From Caulobacter segnis (GTDB lineage: Bacteria; Pseudomonadota; Alphaproteobacteria; Caulobacterales; Caulobacteraceae), in the NCBI RefSeq assembly GCF_023935105.1, contig NZ_CP096040.1:4383001-4447000 (forward strand): 64,000 bases of DNA, read 5' to 3'. The translations under genes were made by a program, and so were the position numbers. Numbering within the stretch: position 1 is the first letter of the stretch; every line of letters starts with the position of its first letter. Below are positions 33,113 to 41,934 of this stretch, in pieces. Under the pieces are notes generated by a model, which searched no databases, was not told where the DNA came from, and saw only the letters and a list, made by a program, of their open reading frames with translations.

Positions 33113-34345
33113 TCAGTTCAACGGATTCAGCAGGCTCGGCGGCCGAGGCTTCGGCTTGGGCGGCGGCGGTGGCGGCGCGGCGGGCGCGGCGGGCGCCTCG
33201 ACGGCCGGCGGCGCGGGTTCGCTGACCGCTTCCAGCGCCTTGTTGATGCGGGCGATCTCGTCCGCCGTCGGGATCCTCCGCCCGGCCACCGTGCCCTGCA
33301 CGGTAACCCGCTCGCCACTCGGCGAGTTGGCGTCGGGCACCGAGACCAGCTTGGCGTCGGGCAGGACCAGGTTCGAGACCCCCAGCATCTGGGCCGCCGC
33401 GCCGACGGCGGGGGCCGGGGCGTTCTGGGCGGCCAGCACCTCGGGCGGAGCGGCCTCCAGCGTGCGCGGGTCGGCGGCCATCAGGATCTCGGCGCTCACC
33501 GTCTCGTTGCCGGAGTAGCGGCCGGTGAAGGCCCGCAGCATCCCCGACGGCCCGGTCCAGCGATAGAAGATGTGCTGGCCGAACTGCTTCAGCTTGACCA
33601 GGGTCGGGGCCCAGTACGGCGAGACGTAGTCGGCGTGGTAGTGGGTGGCCGTGCCCACCGGCTTGAACACGAAGCCGTTCAGCGCCCGGCGCGCCACGGC
33701 CTGGGCGTTGGCCCACAGGGTCGGCACCGGAACCCGGGCCAGGGAGCCGTCGCAGGCGAAGCTGAACTGGCAGCCGGTCGCGCGCGCCGCGCCCTCGTAG
33801 ATCACCCCGCAGATCGACTTCGGATAGCCTGGGTGGCGCATACGGTTGATCACCGTCTGGGCCACGGCCATCTGGCCCTCGCCCGGCTCGAAGCCGGCCT
33901 CGTAATAGACCGCCTGGGCCAGGCAGTTCAGCGCCTTGGCGCGGGCGTCGGACGAGCCGGTCAGCACGAACGGCCGTGCGGCCTCCAGGCCTTCGGGGAC
34001 CATCGGGCGCAGCGAATTGATCAGCCGCGCCTCGTCGAAGTCGGGCTCGCGGTCGCCGATCCGGGGGATGTCCTTGAGATTGATCACCTCCCAGCCCCGG
34101 ACGCGCCCCCAGTAGTCCTTGCGCGGACGCGGGTCGTGACGGCGCGCCAGGGCCAGCATGGCGGGATCCATGTCGGCGACATAGCGTCGCAGGCCCCGCT
34201 CGCTGAAGCTGGACGTGATGCGCATCAGGCCGCCCTCGCGTCCCGCGGCGGCCGGCACGTAATGCGTCGCGCACGCGGTCAGGCCGCCGACGACCAAGGC
34301 GGTCGCGGCGGCTTTCCAGACCTGGTTTTCGATCAGGGTCCCCAC
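33113..34345 (-). CDS. SleB-type cell-wall hydrolase, predicted lipoprotein
   Basis: A 410-residue protein from a GTG at 34345. The N-terminus WKAAATALVVGGLTACATHY has a lipoprotein-like LTAC site. The central Hydrolase_2 (SleB) domain (about residues 130-260) contains NCLAQAVYYEAGFEPGEGQM with the catalytic Glu, VAQTVINRMRHPGYPKSICG and CQFSFACDGS, and a HYHADYVSPYWAP end. Such enzymes are muramidase- or amidase-like peptidoglycan lytic enzymes. The C-terminal 90 residues are proline-rich (PAPPPPPPKPKPRPPS) and probably span the cell wall. It lies 17 bp after dps on the same strand. Confidence 0.85.
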   Translation of the reverse strand: MGTLIENQVWKAAATALVVGGLTACATHYVPAAAGREGGLMRITSSFSERGLRRYVADMDPAMLALARRHDPRPRKDYWGRVRGWEVINLKDIPRIGDREPDFDEARLINSLRPMVPEGLEAARPFVLTGSSDARAKALNCLAQAVYYEAGFEPGEGQMAVAQTVINRMRHPGYPKSICGVIYEGAARATGCQFSFACDGSLARVPVPTLWANAQAVARRALNGFVFKPVGTATHYHADYVSPYWAPTLVKLKQFGQHIFYRWTGPSGMLRAFTGRYSGNETVSAEILMAADPRTLEAAPPEVLAAQNAPAPAVGAAAQMLGVSNLVLPDAKLVSVPDANSPSGERVTVQGTVAGRRIPTADEIARINKALEAVSEPAPPAVEAPAAPAAPPPPPPKPKPRPPSLLNPLN

Positions 34346-34361
34346 CCCGCCCCCGGCGCGG

Positions 34362-34841
34362 CTACTTGCTACCGAGGGTGGAGCGCAGCATCCAGGCGTG
34401 CTTCTCGTGGGCCTGGAGGCGCTGGGTCAGAAGATCGGCCGTGGCCTCGTCGCCGGCGTCGTCGGCGACCGGGAACGCCTCGCGCAAGGTGCGGATAACC
34501 GTTTCATTGTCGGCTTTCAGCTCGCTCACCATGGCTTCCCACTCATTTTCGGGATTGCCGTCCTTGAGGCTGGAGAGATTACCGAACGCGCCGTAGCCCT
34601 GCGGCGCCAACTCGCCCAGAGCGCGAATACGCTCGGCGATGTCGTCCAGCGCCGCCCACTCTTCCTGGTACTGACCCTCGAGCAGAACGTGCAGCGACTG
34701 GAAGTTCGGACCGCGAACATTCCAGTGATAACCGTGCGTCTTGAGATAGAGCGCGTAGCTGTCGGCGAGAACCTTGCTGAGCGAGGCGGCGATGTCCGCG
34801 CGTTGTTTGGCGGTCAGTCCGGTGTTGAGGGCGTCGGCCAT
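34362..34841 (-). CDS. dps: Dps-family DNA-binding ferritin
   Basis: A 159-residue protein that forms dodecamers, oxidises and stores iron, and protects DNA. The ferroxidase-site residues are in HGYHWNVRGPNFQSLHVLLE and EWAALDDIAERIRALG, and the C-terminal helix has LQAHEKHAWMLRSTLGSK. The ATG at 34841 is chosen (a TTG lies one codon upstream) because GGGAGA sits at a good distance. On the minus strand TTGCCA, a 16-bp spacer and TACCTA lie upstream as a possible promoter. Confidence 0.93.
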   Translation of the reverse strand: MADALNTGLTAKQRADIAASLSKVLADSYALYLKTHGYHWNVRGPNFQSLHVLLEGQYQEEWAALDDIAERIRALGELAPQGYGAFGNLSSLKDGNPENEWEAMVSELKADNETVIRTLREAFPVADDAGDEATADLLTQRLQAHEKHAWMLRSTLGSK

Positions 34842-34916
34842 CAATGATCTCCCGTGTTGCGTGCTCTAGGTAAGCGTGTCCATGCTCATGGCAAGACATC
34901 TTTGCGGGGAGCAGAG

Positions 34917-37301
34917 GTGGAGAATAAAGACGCCCCGAACTTGGCTTCCGACGAGCACGGTCGAATCCATAGTCTGCTTAGCGCGTGGCTGATCCCTCCG
35001 GTTCCGCCGCCCGCCTGGCGATGCGCGGTCGCGGCCCTGATCGGCGTGGCGATGGCGGTCCTGATGCGCGTCGCCCTGCTGGGCCTGCATGGCGGGGTCG
35101 GCGCGACCCAGCCGTTCTTCCCAGCGATCATGCTGGTCACCCTCTACGCGGGCTGGCGCTGGGGCCTGGTTCCGGTCGCGGCCGGCGGGGCGTTCGGCTG
35201 GTGGCTGTGGGGCGGACGCTATGGCGAGCCCCTCAGCGAGGACGAGCTGGCCACCATGGTCATTTTCCTGCTGTGCGGCGTCATGGTGGTCGCGGCGGCG
35301 GAAGGCCTGCGCGGCGCGATGCGCGGCCTGGCGCGGGCTCGCGAGGAGCGCGCCGACGCCGAGGCCCGCCTGCGGGTGACCCAGACGGCCGCCGGCGTGG
35401 GCCCTTGGGACTTCGACCTGCGCACGGGCGAGCTCTACCTGTCGCCCGCCGCGCGCCGCAACCTGGGCATCCCCGAGCACGAGCGCGTGGATCCCGGACA
35501 ACTGCCCACCCACGTCCATCCCGACGACCGCGACTGGGTGCGCGAGCGGCTGCGCCGGGCGCTCAAGGGCCTGGAGGACTACGAGGTCGAGTACCGCCTG
35601 TCCGACACCGGCCAGGGCGAGCGCTGGGTGCACGGCCGCGGCGAGGTGATCCGCGACGAGGACGGACGGGCGATCCGCATGATCGGCCTGAACTTCGACG
35701 TCACCAACCGCCGTCGCTCGGAAGAACAGGTGCGCGAGAGCGAGGCGCGGTTCCGGAACCTGGCCGACAGCGCCCCGGCCCTGATGTGGGTCTCGCGGCC
35801 CGGCGGCATCCGCGAGTTCGTCAACCGCGCCTATGTCGAATACACCGGCCTCGACTATGACGGGGCCCTGACCCTGGACTGGCGCACGCGCCTGTTCCCC
35901 GAGGACCTGCCGGGGATCCTGAAGGCCCAGGTCGCGGGCGAGGCCTCGCGCCGGCCGTTCAACCTGGAGGGTCGCTATCGGCGGGCCGACGGCGAGTGGC
36001 GCTGGCTGAAGTCGTTCTCGCAGCCGCGCTTCGGCCCCGACGGCGCCTTCCTGGGCTTCATCGGCATCGCCTTCGACACCACCGACGCCAAGCAGGCCGA
36101 GGCCAATCTGACCGGGGTCAACGAGCTGCTGGCCGACCGCGTCGCGGCCGCCGTGGCCGAGCGCGACGCGGCCCAGGCCGCGCTGCTGCAGTCGCAGAAA
36201 CTGGAGGCGATCGGCCAGCTGACCGGCGGGGTGGCCCACGACTTCAACAACCTGCTGACGGTGATCATCGGCGCCCTGGACGTGGTCGAGCGTCACCCCG
36301 GGGACGCCGTCCGGCGTGAGAAGATGGTCGGGGCGGCCCTGGCGGCGGCCAAGCGCGGCGAGAAGCTGACCCAGCACCTGCTGGCCTTCGCGCGCCGCCA
36401 GCCGCTGAAGCCCGAGGTCTGTCGCGTCGACCGCCTGATCGCCGAGTCCGAGGGGCTGCTGCGGCGGGCCCTGGGCGACGCCTATACCTTCAACCTGCGA
36501 CTGGGGGCCGGGGTGCGCTCGGCCCGGATCGACGCCGGCCAGTTCGAGGCGGCCCTGCTGAACCTGGTCGTCAACGCCCGCGACGCCACGCCGCCGGGCG
36601 GCGAGGTCACCATCGAGTCCCGCCCGATCACCATCGCCAAGAGGCATGGCGAGCTGGAGCCCGGAAAATACCTGCGCGTGGCCGTGCGCGACACCGGCTC
36701 GGGCATGGACGCGGCGACGATCGCCCGCGCGGTCGAGCCGTTCTTCACCACCAAGGCGCCCGGCGAAGGCACGGGCCTGGGCCTATCCCAGGTCTACGGC
36801 TTCGCGCGGCAGTCGGGCGGCTGGGTCGACATCGAGAGCAAGCCCGGCCAGGGCGCGACCGTGGTCCTGCTGCTGCCGGTCGTCGAGGGCGACACCGTCA
36901 TCCTATCCGCGCCCAAGATCGACCATGTCCAGGCCCAGGTCCCCTCGCGCGTGCTGCTGGTCGAGGACGATCCCCAGGTGGCCGAGCTGATCGACGCCAT
37001 GCTGAACGACCTGGGTCACAGCGTCATCCGGGCCGGCGGCGTCGACGAGGCGCTGGTTCGCCTGGAACAGGACGTCGGCATCCAACTGGTGCTCAGCGAC
37101 GTGATCATGCCCGGCGGCAAGAGCGGCGTGGACCTGGCCGAGCAGCTCGCCGCGACCCGGCCGGGCCTGCCGGTGGTGCTGTGCTCGGGCTACACCGGCG
37201 GCGACCAGGGCCGCGCGCGGGCCGGCGACTGGCCGTTCATCTCCAAGCCGTTCTCCCTGGAGACCCTGGCCCAGGCCCTGGCGCGCGCGCGGCCGCACTG
37301 A
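34917..37301 (+). CDS. Hybrid sensor histidine kinase with membrane and PAS domains
   Basis: About 794 residues. The N-terminal membrane part (roughly 35-130) has the short helices of a DUF4118/KdpD-like domain (FFPAIMLVTLYAGWRWGLVP). Two PAS domains (VTQTAAGVGPWDFDLRTGEL; FRNLADSAPALMWVSRPGGI) are each followed by PAC motifs. Next come a HisKA with H441 in GGVAHDFNNLLTVI, an HATPase (NLVVNARDAT, DTGSGMD, GTGLGLSQVYGFAR), and a C-terminal receiver with D728 in LSDVIMPGG. The GTG at 34917 has a GGGGAG site; an upstream GTG at 34854 is possible. Divergent from dps. Confidence 0.9.
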   Translation: MENKDAPNLASDEHGRIHSLLSAWLIPPVPPPAWRCAVAALIGVAMAVLMRVALLGLHGGVGATQPFFPAIMLVTLYAGWRWGLVPVAAGGAFGWWLWGGRYGEPLSEDELATMVIFLLCGVMVVAAAEGLRGAMRGLARAREERADAEARLRVTQTAAGVGPWDFDLRTGELYLSPAARRNLGIPEHERVDPGQLPTHVHPDDRDWVRERLRRALKGLEDYEVEYRLSDTGQGERWVHGRGEVIRDEDGRAIRMIGLNFDVTNRRRSEEQVRESEARFRNLADSAPALMWVSRPGGIREFVNRAYVEYTGLDYDGALTLDWRTRLFPEDLPGILKAQVAGEASRRPFNLEGRYRRADGEWRWLKSFSQPRFGPDGAFLGFIGIAFDTTDAKQAEANLTGVNELLADRVAAAVAERDAAQAALLQSQKLEAIGQLTGGVAHDFNNLLTVIIGALDVVERHPGDAVRREKMVGAALAAAKRGEKLTQHLLAFARRQPLKPEVCRVDRLIAESEGLLRRALGDAYTFNLRLGAGVRSARIDAGQFEAALLNLVVNARDATPPGGEVTIESRPITIAKRHGELEPGKYLRVAVRDTGSGMDAATIARAVEPFFTTKAPGEGTGLGLSQVYGFARQSGGWVDIESKPGQGATVVLLLPVVEGDTVILSAPKIDHVQAQVPSRVLLVEDDPQVAELIDAMLNDLGHSVIRAGGVDEALVRLEQDVGIQLVLSDVIMPGGKSGVDLAEQLAATRPGLPVVLCSGYTGGDQGRARAGDWPFISKPFSLETLAQALARARPH

Positions 37302-37323
37302 GCCCATGCTCTGCCTGTGCTCT

Positions 37324-37346
37324 GCTCCCCCGCATCGCAGGGAGGA
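37324..37346. repeat. Degenerate solo palindrome arm
   Basis: GCTCCCCCGCATCGCAGGGA followed by GGAG is an imperfect copy of the palindrome arm seen at 7605 and 8857. It lies 22 bp after the hybrid-kinase stop and may be its terminator. Confidence 0.4.
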
Positions 37347-37353
37347 GAGGCGC

Positions 37354-37406
37354 TTGACAGATCCATAACTACAGAGTTATGAAAAAACCCATAGCTCACC
37401 AGTTAT
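37354..37406 (+). promoter_or_regulatory. Promoter and paired operators of the third arsR
   Basis: A -35 box TTGACA (37354-37359) and a -10 box TTATGA (37377-37382) are 17 bp apart. Two dyads overlap and follow them: ATAACT-ACAG-AGTTAT (37365-37380, perfect) and ATAGCT-CACC-AGTTAT (37391-37406, one mismatch), centred 26 bp apart. Their position over the spacer, -10 box and start region fits autorepression by the ArsR protein just downstream. Confidence 0.65.
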
Positions 37407-37416
37407 AAATTATCCC

Positions 37417-37740
37417 ATGTCCCCCACGCCCGACGCCCTGTTCCGCACCCTCGCCGATCCGACCCGGCGCGCCCTGTTCGAACGGCTGTGCCGTGACGGG
37501 GAGCAGACGGTCGGGGCCCTGACCGCCCAGGCCGGCGTCAGCCAGCCGGCGGTGTCCAAGCACCTGATCGTGCTGCGCGACGCCGGGCTGGTGCGCGACC
37601 GCCACGAGGGTCGCCAGACCCACTATTCCGCCCAGCCGGGCGCCCTGGCCCCGCTGATCGACTGGACGCGCCAGATGGCCGGCTTCTGGGAAGCCCGCTT
37701 CGACGCGCTCGAAAACCTTCTGAACAGGATGGACCAATGA
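37417..37740 (+). CDS. ArsR-family repressor (third copy of the module)
   Basis: A 107-residue winged-helix regulator starting MSPTPDALFRTLADPTRRAL, with the recognition helix region GVSQPAVSKHLIVLRDAGLV and the C-terminal WTRQMAGFWEARFDALENLL. No metal-binding cysteines apart from a lone Cys in ERLCRDGEQ. Its stop overlaps the next ATG (ATGA). It is a paralogue of the gene at 3962 by layout, with different operator sequences. Confidence 0.88.
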   Translation: MSPTPDALFRTLADPTRRALFERLCRDGEQTVGALTAQAGVSQPAVSKHLIVLRDAGLVRDRHEGRQTHYSAQPGALAPLIDWTRQMAGFWEARFDALENLLNRMDQ

Positions 37741-38186
37741 CCCAGAACATCCCTGCGGACACCAAGACCGTCGTCGTCGAACGCGACATCGCCCACGCGC
37801 CCGAAAAGCTGTGGCGGGCCCTGACCCAGCCGCACCTGATGGAGGAATGGCTGATGAAGAACGACTTCGCGCCCAAGGTCGGCCACCGCTTCAACCTGCG
37901 CGGCGAATGGGGCGGCGTGCTGGACTGCGAGGTGCTGGCCCTCGAGCCGCCCACCAGCCTGTCCTACAGCTGGAACTTCAAGCACGGGGACCCCGCCTTC
38001 GACCTGACCAGCGTCGTGACCTTCACCCTGACCCCGACGCCGACCGGCACGCGCCTGCGCATGGAGCAGGCCGGGTTCCGTCCCGATCAGAAGCAGGCCT
38101 TCGGCGGCGCCCACGCCGGCTGGAAGAGCTTCCTGGACAAGCTGGAAACCCTGCTGGCCCAAGACGACCGGACCGGGGAGGCCTGA
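37737..38186 (+). CDS. SRPBCC / AHSA1 domain protein (second copy)
   Basis: A 149-residue protein. Family features are VVERDIAHAPEKLWRALTQP, LMEEWLMKNDF and a GGAHAGWKSFLDKLETLL C-terminus. It is translationally coupled to the ArsR gene, and two further small genes follow closely. The ligand is unknown. Confidence 0.88.
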   Translation: MTQNIPADTKTVVVERDIAHAPEKLWRALTQPHLMEEWLMKNDFAPKVGHRFNLRGEWGGVLDCEVLALEPPTSLSYSWNFKHGDPAFDLTSVVTFTLTPTPTGTRLRMEQAGFRPDQKQAFGGAHAGWKSFLDKLETLLAQDDRTGEA

Positions 38187-38191
38187 TCGTC

Positions 38192-38395
38192 ATGAGCACG
38201 CTGATGCGCCAGGTCCACCGCTGGCTGTCGATCGCCTTCACCGCCGGAGTGCTGGGCTACATCGTGGTGATGACTCGAGGCCAGCCGCCCTTCTGGGTCG
38301 GCCTCTTCGCCCTGATCCCGCTGATCCTGCTGCTGGTCACGGGGCTCTATCTGTTCGTGCTGCCGTACGCCCTGAAGGCGCGGCGGAAGGCCTGA
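38192..38395 (+). CDS. Small two-helix membrane protein, 67 residues
   Basis: Starts MSTLMRQVHRWLSIAFTAGV five bases after the SRPBCC gene stop, with GGGGAGG upstream. Two hydrophobic helices (about residues 12-30 and 36-58) precede a basic end (KARRKA). It is part of the ArsR operon. Small proteins of this type recur in such operons, but the function is unknown. Confidence 0.7.
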   Translation: MSTLMRQVHRWLSIAFTAGVLGYIVVMTRGQPPFWVGLFALIPLILLLVTGLYLFVLPYALKARRKA

Positions 38396-38406
38396 GGACA
38401 AGACCC

Positions 38407-38814
38407 ATGAGCAAGATGAAGCCCGCCCCCGCAGGCGTCCCGGTCTCGGACCTGATCGACAACGCCATCGCCGAGCTGGGCGACTGGCGCGGCGAGATCC
38501 TGGCCCGCCTGCGCGCCCTGATCCTGGAGGCCGATCCCGGCGTGGCCGAGGAATGGAAGTGGGGCAAGCCGGTCTGGTCGCACGACGGCCTGATCTGCAC
38601 CGGCGAGACCTACAAGGCCTACGTCAAGACCACCTTCGCCAAGGGCGCCTCGGTCCCCGACCCCAAGGGCCTGTTCAATTCCAGCCTGGACGGCAATGTC
38701 CGCCGGGCCATCGACTTCCGGCAAGGCGAGCCGATCGACGAGGCGGCGTTCAAGGACCTGATCCACGCGGCGGCGGCGGTCAATGCAGCGGGAAAGAAGA
38801 AGGGCAAGGCGTAG
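38407..38814 (+). CDS. DUF1801-type protein
   Basis: A 135-residue soluble protein. The motif EEWKWGKPVWSHDGLICTGE followed by YKAYVKTTFAKGASVPDPKG and RAIDFRQGEPIDEAAFKDLI is characteristic of the DUF1801 (YdhG/YjbR-like) fold. It ends in a lysine-rich tail. Last gene of the ArsR operon, 11 bp after the small membrane protein. The function of the family is not established. Confidence 0.85.
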   Translation: MSKMKPAPAGVPVSDLIDNAIAELGDWRGEILARLRALILEADPGVAEEWKWGKPVWSHDGLICTGETYKAYVKTTFAKGASVPDPKGLFNSSLDGNVRRAIDFRQGEPIDEAAFKDLIHAAAAVNAAGKKKGKA

Positions 38815-38862
38815 GGCGAGGATGTTCGCCTTCGCATTGGACGTCCAAAAAATCCCGCCCTT

Positions 38863-38979
38863 CCCGGCGAAAGCCGGGGCCCAGATCGAACCAAGGGTGT
38901 TCATCGGAATAGCAGGGCGAAAAGGCGCGTCAGCCCCGGCCTCATCGCCTGAATCTGGGCCCCGGCTTTCGCCGGGGAG
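38863..38979. repeat. 117-bp element with 24-bp perfect terminal inverted repeats
   Basis: The arms CCCGGCGAAAGCCGGGGCCC plus AGAT (38863-38886) and their exact inverse (38953-38976) bound a short interior. Each arm is itself a hairpin whose loop is GAAA (read on the appropriate strand). A second copy with the same interior words (GGCGCGTCAGCCCC) lies at 60779-60898. Confidence 0.8.
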
Positions 38980-39393
38980 ACGGCTCGTGGGGCTGGGAAA
39001 ACGTCACCGGCCTGGCCGATGTCGCTCCGCCCAGACCGCCTTCCGGTGGAACCACCCCACCGAAATCACGGTTTCTCAAGTCTCCCCGGGAAGAAGCCAT
39101 CCGGGGAGCGCACCGTTCTCGCCGCCTGTCGTGAGGCGGCGAGGTCGTGCCGGTCGTCCGGTTGGGGGACCGGCGACCGGAAGCGGCCACCCCGGGAGTC
39201 GCCCCTCCCCGTGAGGCGCGGGCGCCACACGCGCGGGCTCACGCGATGCAAGTAAGTAAAACTTCACTGAACCGACATCGAAAGCGCCTATGAGCGCGAG
39301 CGCGCTCGGGGGCGCGGTGGCGAGGAATCGTCTTCCGCCCGCTCCGGAGCTTCACGAAGACGGCCGCCAACGGCCGCGATGAAAGGTTCTCTC
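38980..39393. other. Structured noncoding leader region before the TonB receptor
   Basis: No convincing ORF. It contains at least three strong hairpins: CTCCCCGG/CCGGGGAG (39082-39108), CTCGCCGCCT/AGGCGGCGAG (39118-39143) and a 12-bp stem with one bulge, CCGGTCG-T-CCGGT/ACCGG-CGACCGG (39150-39180). A short A/T-rich stretch at 39250-39275 (AAGTAAGTAAAACTTCAC) may hold the receptor promoter. I looked for cobalamin-riboswitch landmarks and did not find them. Confidence 0.5.
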
Positions 39394-41685
39394 ATGCATT
39401 CGACTTCCCGCAAGCTGGTCTGCCTGATGGGCGCGGCTGCCGCGGCCATGGCCTTCGCCGGCGCCGCCCAGGCGCGCCAGGCCGACGCCAGCGCCACCGC
39501 CCTGGACGAGATCGTCGTCACCGCCGAGCGCCGCTCGGAAAACCTGCAGAAGGTGCCGCTGTCGGTGGCCGCCGTCTCGGGCGACCAACTGCGCGCCGTC
39601 ACCGCCGACGGCGGCGACATCCTGGCCCTGTCGGGCAAGGTCCCCAGCTTCTACGCCGAGACCACCACGGGCCGGATCTTCCCGCGCTTCTACATCCGCG
39701 GCCTCGGCAACATCGACTTCTACCTGGGCGCCTCGCAGCCCGTGTCGATCATCCATGACGACGTGGTCATGGAGCACGTGGTCCTGAAGTCGAACCCGCT
39801 GTTCGACATCGGCCAGGTCGAAGTGCTGCGCGGTCCGCAAGGCTCGCTGTTCGGCCGCAACACCACCGCCGGCATCGTCAAGTTCGACACCATCAAGCCG
39901 AGCGAAGACTTCAAGGGCCGCTTCTCGGCCTCGTACGGCACGTACGGCACGACCACGTTCGACGGCGGGATCGGCGGCCCGATCGCCGACGGCCTGATGT
40001 TCCGCGCCTCGGTCCTCTATCAGCACCGCGACGACTACGTGGACAACACCTTCGCCGGGACCAGCGCCGACGGCACCGTCACGCCGAAGAAGAACGCCAT
40101 GGGCGGCTTCACCGAAAAGGACGCCCGCCTGCAGGTTCTGGCCAAGCCGAACGACAAGCTGTCGGTCCTGGTCTCGGCCCACGCCCGCAACTATTCGGGC
40201 ACCTCGACCCTGTTCCTGCGCCAGGCCCTGACCAAGGGCAGCAACGACAGCAACGCCCCGCGCGACAAGGTCGCCTTCGACGAAGCCAACAACAACCCGC
40301 AAGCGTACGACACCCAGGGCATCTCGGCTCACGTCGACTACGACTTCGGTCCGGTCACCCTGACCTCGATCAGCGCGCTGGAGCACACCTCGGGCTACAG
40401 CCGCGGCGACACCGACGGCGGCGCGGCGGCCAACTTCCCGGTCAATGGCGTTCCGAACGGCTTCGGCCAGTCGATGGGCCAGATCCGCGACCTGGACCAG
40501 CTGACCCAGGAAATCCGCCTGGCCAGCAACGGCTCGGGCAAGCTGAAGTGGCAGGTCGGCGGCCTGTACTTCGACTCGCGCGACACGACCGACTTCTATC
40601 AGCGCGGCTATTTCCTGCTGCCGACCTCGGCTGGCTACAACCCCAACAACTGGGTCAGCCTGAACAACCTGAACACCTCGTGGGCGGTGTTCGGCCAGGT
40701 CAGCTACCAGCTGACCGACGCCCTGACGATCACGGGCGGCCTACGTGACACCTACGACGCCAAGAAGACGGTCCTGAAGAAGACCTCGAACAACGCCGCC
40801 AACGTCTCGACCTACACCGGCCGTCGCTATGTGCGCCTGGCCGACGAGCAGGTCAGCTGGGACCTGTCGGCCAACTACCAGGTCAATCCGGACGTCAGCG
40901 TCTACGCCCGCGCGGCCAAGGGCTTCCGTGGCCCGACCATCCAGGGCCGCTCGGCGGTGTTCAACGCCGACTTCACCACCGCCGACAGCGAAACCATCCT
41001 GTCGTACGAAGCCGGTTTCAAGAGCTTCCTGCTCGACAACACCCTGCGCTTCAACGCCTCGGCCTTCACCTATGAGGTCAGCGACATCCAGCTGAACGGC
41101 AACGACAGCAACGGCAACGGCGTGCTGTTCAACGCCGACAAGGCCAAGGCCTACGGCGTCGAGGCCGACCTGGAATGGCGTCCGGTCCAGAACCTGCTGC
41201 TGACCGCCGGGGCCAGCTACCTGCACAGCGAGATCAAGGACAAGCGCGTCTACGCCCAGGTCTGCGCGCTGAACGGCGTGGTGGTCTGCACGGTCGAAAA
41301 CCCGACGATCAAGGTGGGGGCCAACACCTTCGCCCAGATCGACGGCCAGCCGCTGCCGAACGCCCCGAAGTACAATCTGAACTTCACCGCCCGCTACGAC
41401 ATCCCGGTCGGCGAGGCCGGCCGCGTGTTCGCCGCGACCGACTGGAACATGCAGGGCTACACCAACTTCGTGCTCTACAAGACCAAGGAGTTCTACTCGA
41501 AGGGCAGCTTCGAGGGTGGCCTGAAGCTGGGCTACGAGAACCTCGACAAGGGCTACGAGATCGCCGTCTTCGGTCGCAACATCACCAATGAGAAGAACCT
41601 CAAGGGCGTGATCGAGAACTACATGGCCGCCGTCTACAACGAGCCCCGCATCGTCGGCGTCTCGCTGAGCGCCAAGCTGAAATAA
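39394..41685 (+). CDS. TonB-dependent outer-membrane receptor, 763 residues
   Basis: An outer-membrane beta-barrel with a plug, for energy-dependent uptake. A signal peptide (MGAAAAAMAFAGAAQA) is followed by the TonB box DEIVVTAERRSENLQ, the plug motif VEVLRGPQGSLFGRNTTAG and a barrel that ends NEPRIVGVSLSAKLK. The ATG at 39394 is preferred over 39379 because AAAGG lies at a proper distance. This looks like the Caulobacter/sphingomonad receptor group for plant-derived carbohydrates or other organic ligands; the ligand cannot be named. A strong terminator follows. Confidence 0.92.
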   Translation: MHSTSRKLVCLMGAAAAAMAFAGAAQARQADASATALDEIVVTAERRSENLQKVPLSVAAVSGDQLRAVTADGGDILALSGKVPSFYAETTTGRIFPRFYIRGLGNIDFYLGASQPVSIIHDDVVMEHVVLKSNPLFDIGQVEVLRGPQGSLFGRNTTAGIVKFDTIKPSEDFKGRFSASYGTYGTTTFDGGIGGPIADGLMFRASVLYQHRDDYVDNTFAGTSADGTVTPKKNAMGGFTEKDARLQVLAKPNDKLSVLVSAHARNYSGTSTLFLRQALTKGSNDSNAPRDKVAFDEANNNPQAYDTQGISAHVDYDFGPVTLTSISALEHTSGYSRGDTDGGAAANFPVNGVPNGFGQSMGQIRDLDQLTQEIRLASNGSGKLKWQVGGLYFDSRDTTDFYQRGYFLLPTSAGYNPNNWVSLNNLNTSWAVFGQVSYQLTDALTITGGLRDTYDAKKTVLKKTSNNAANVSTYTGRRYVRLADEQVSWDLSANYQVNPDVSVYARAAKGFRGPTIQGRSAVFNADFTTADSETILSYEAGFKSFLLDNTLRFNASAFTYEVSDIQLNGNDSNGNGVLFNADKAKAYGVEADLEWRPVQNLLLTAGASYLHSEIKDKRVYAQVCALNGVVVCTVENPTIKVGANTFAQIDGQPLPNAPKYNLNFTARYDIPVGEAGRVFAATDWNMQGYTNFVLYKTKEFYSKGSFEGGLKLGYENLDKGYEIAVFGRNITNEKNLKGVIENYMAAVYNEPRIVGVSLSAKLK

Positions 41686-41737
41686 CGAACTTCCTCCCCC
41701 GCTCGGCGGCCTCGCGCCGCCGGGCTCCCCCTGCCTG

Positions 41738-41769
41738 GCCCCGGAGTGAAAGCTCCGGGGCTTTTTCTT
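41738..41769 (+). terminator. Terminator of the 39394 receptor gene
   Basis: GCCCCGGAG (41738-41746) pairs with CTCCGGGGC (41753-41761), followed by TTTTTCTTT. Confidence 0.9.
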
Positions 41770-41812
41770 TGGGCGGACCTAAGGTCCGAGAGGGTGGGAA
41801 GCGGCCATTCTG

Positions 41813-41834
41813 CTCCCCCCCGCGATGCGGGGGA
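41813..41834. repeat. Solo palindrome arm between convergent receptor genes
   Basis: A CTCCCCC...GGGGGAG palindrome around CGCGATGC, a single arm of the class seen at 7605 and 8857. It lies between two full terminators. Confidence 0.5.
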
Positions 41835-41875
41835 GGAGAGATCCGCCCAGGGCCGAAAGCCGACCTCACCCCGCA

Positions 41876-41908
41876 AAGAAAAGGGCCGGCTCCTTTCGGA
41901 ACCGGCCC
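41876..41908 (-). terminator. Terminator of the 41935 receptor gene
   Basis: On the minus strand GGGCCGGTTCC pairs with GGAGCCGGCCC around GAAA, followed by TTTTCTTT (41876-41882 on the plus strand reads AAAGAAA). Confidence 0.88.
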
Positions 41909-41934
41909 CGCCGAAAACCCTGAGGTCTTGGCTC

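Noticed and set aside
38980..39393. Cobalamin or other known riboswitch before the TonB receptor
   Set aside because: I looked on both strands for the B12-box and conserved core words and did not find them. Hairpins are present but do not fit a known riboswitch plan.
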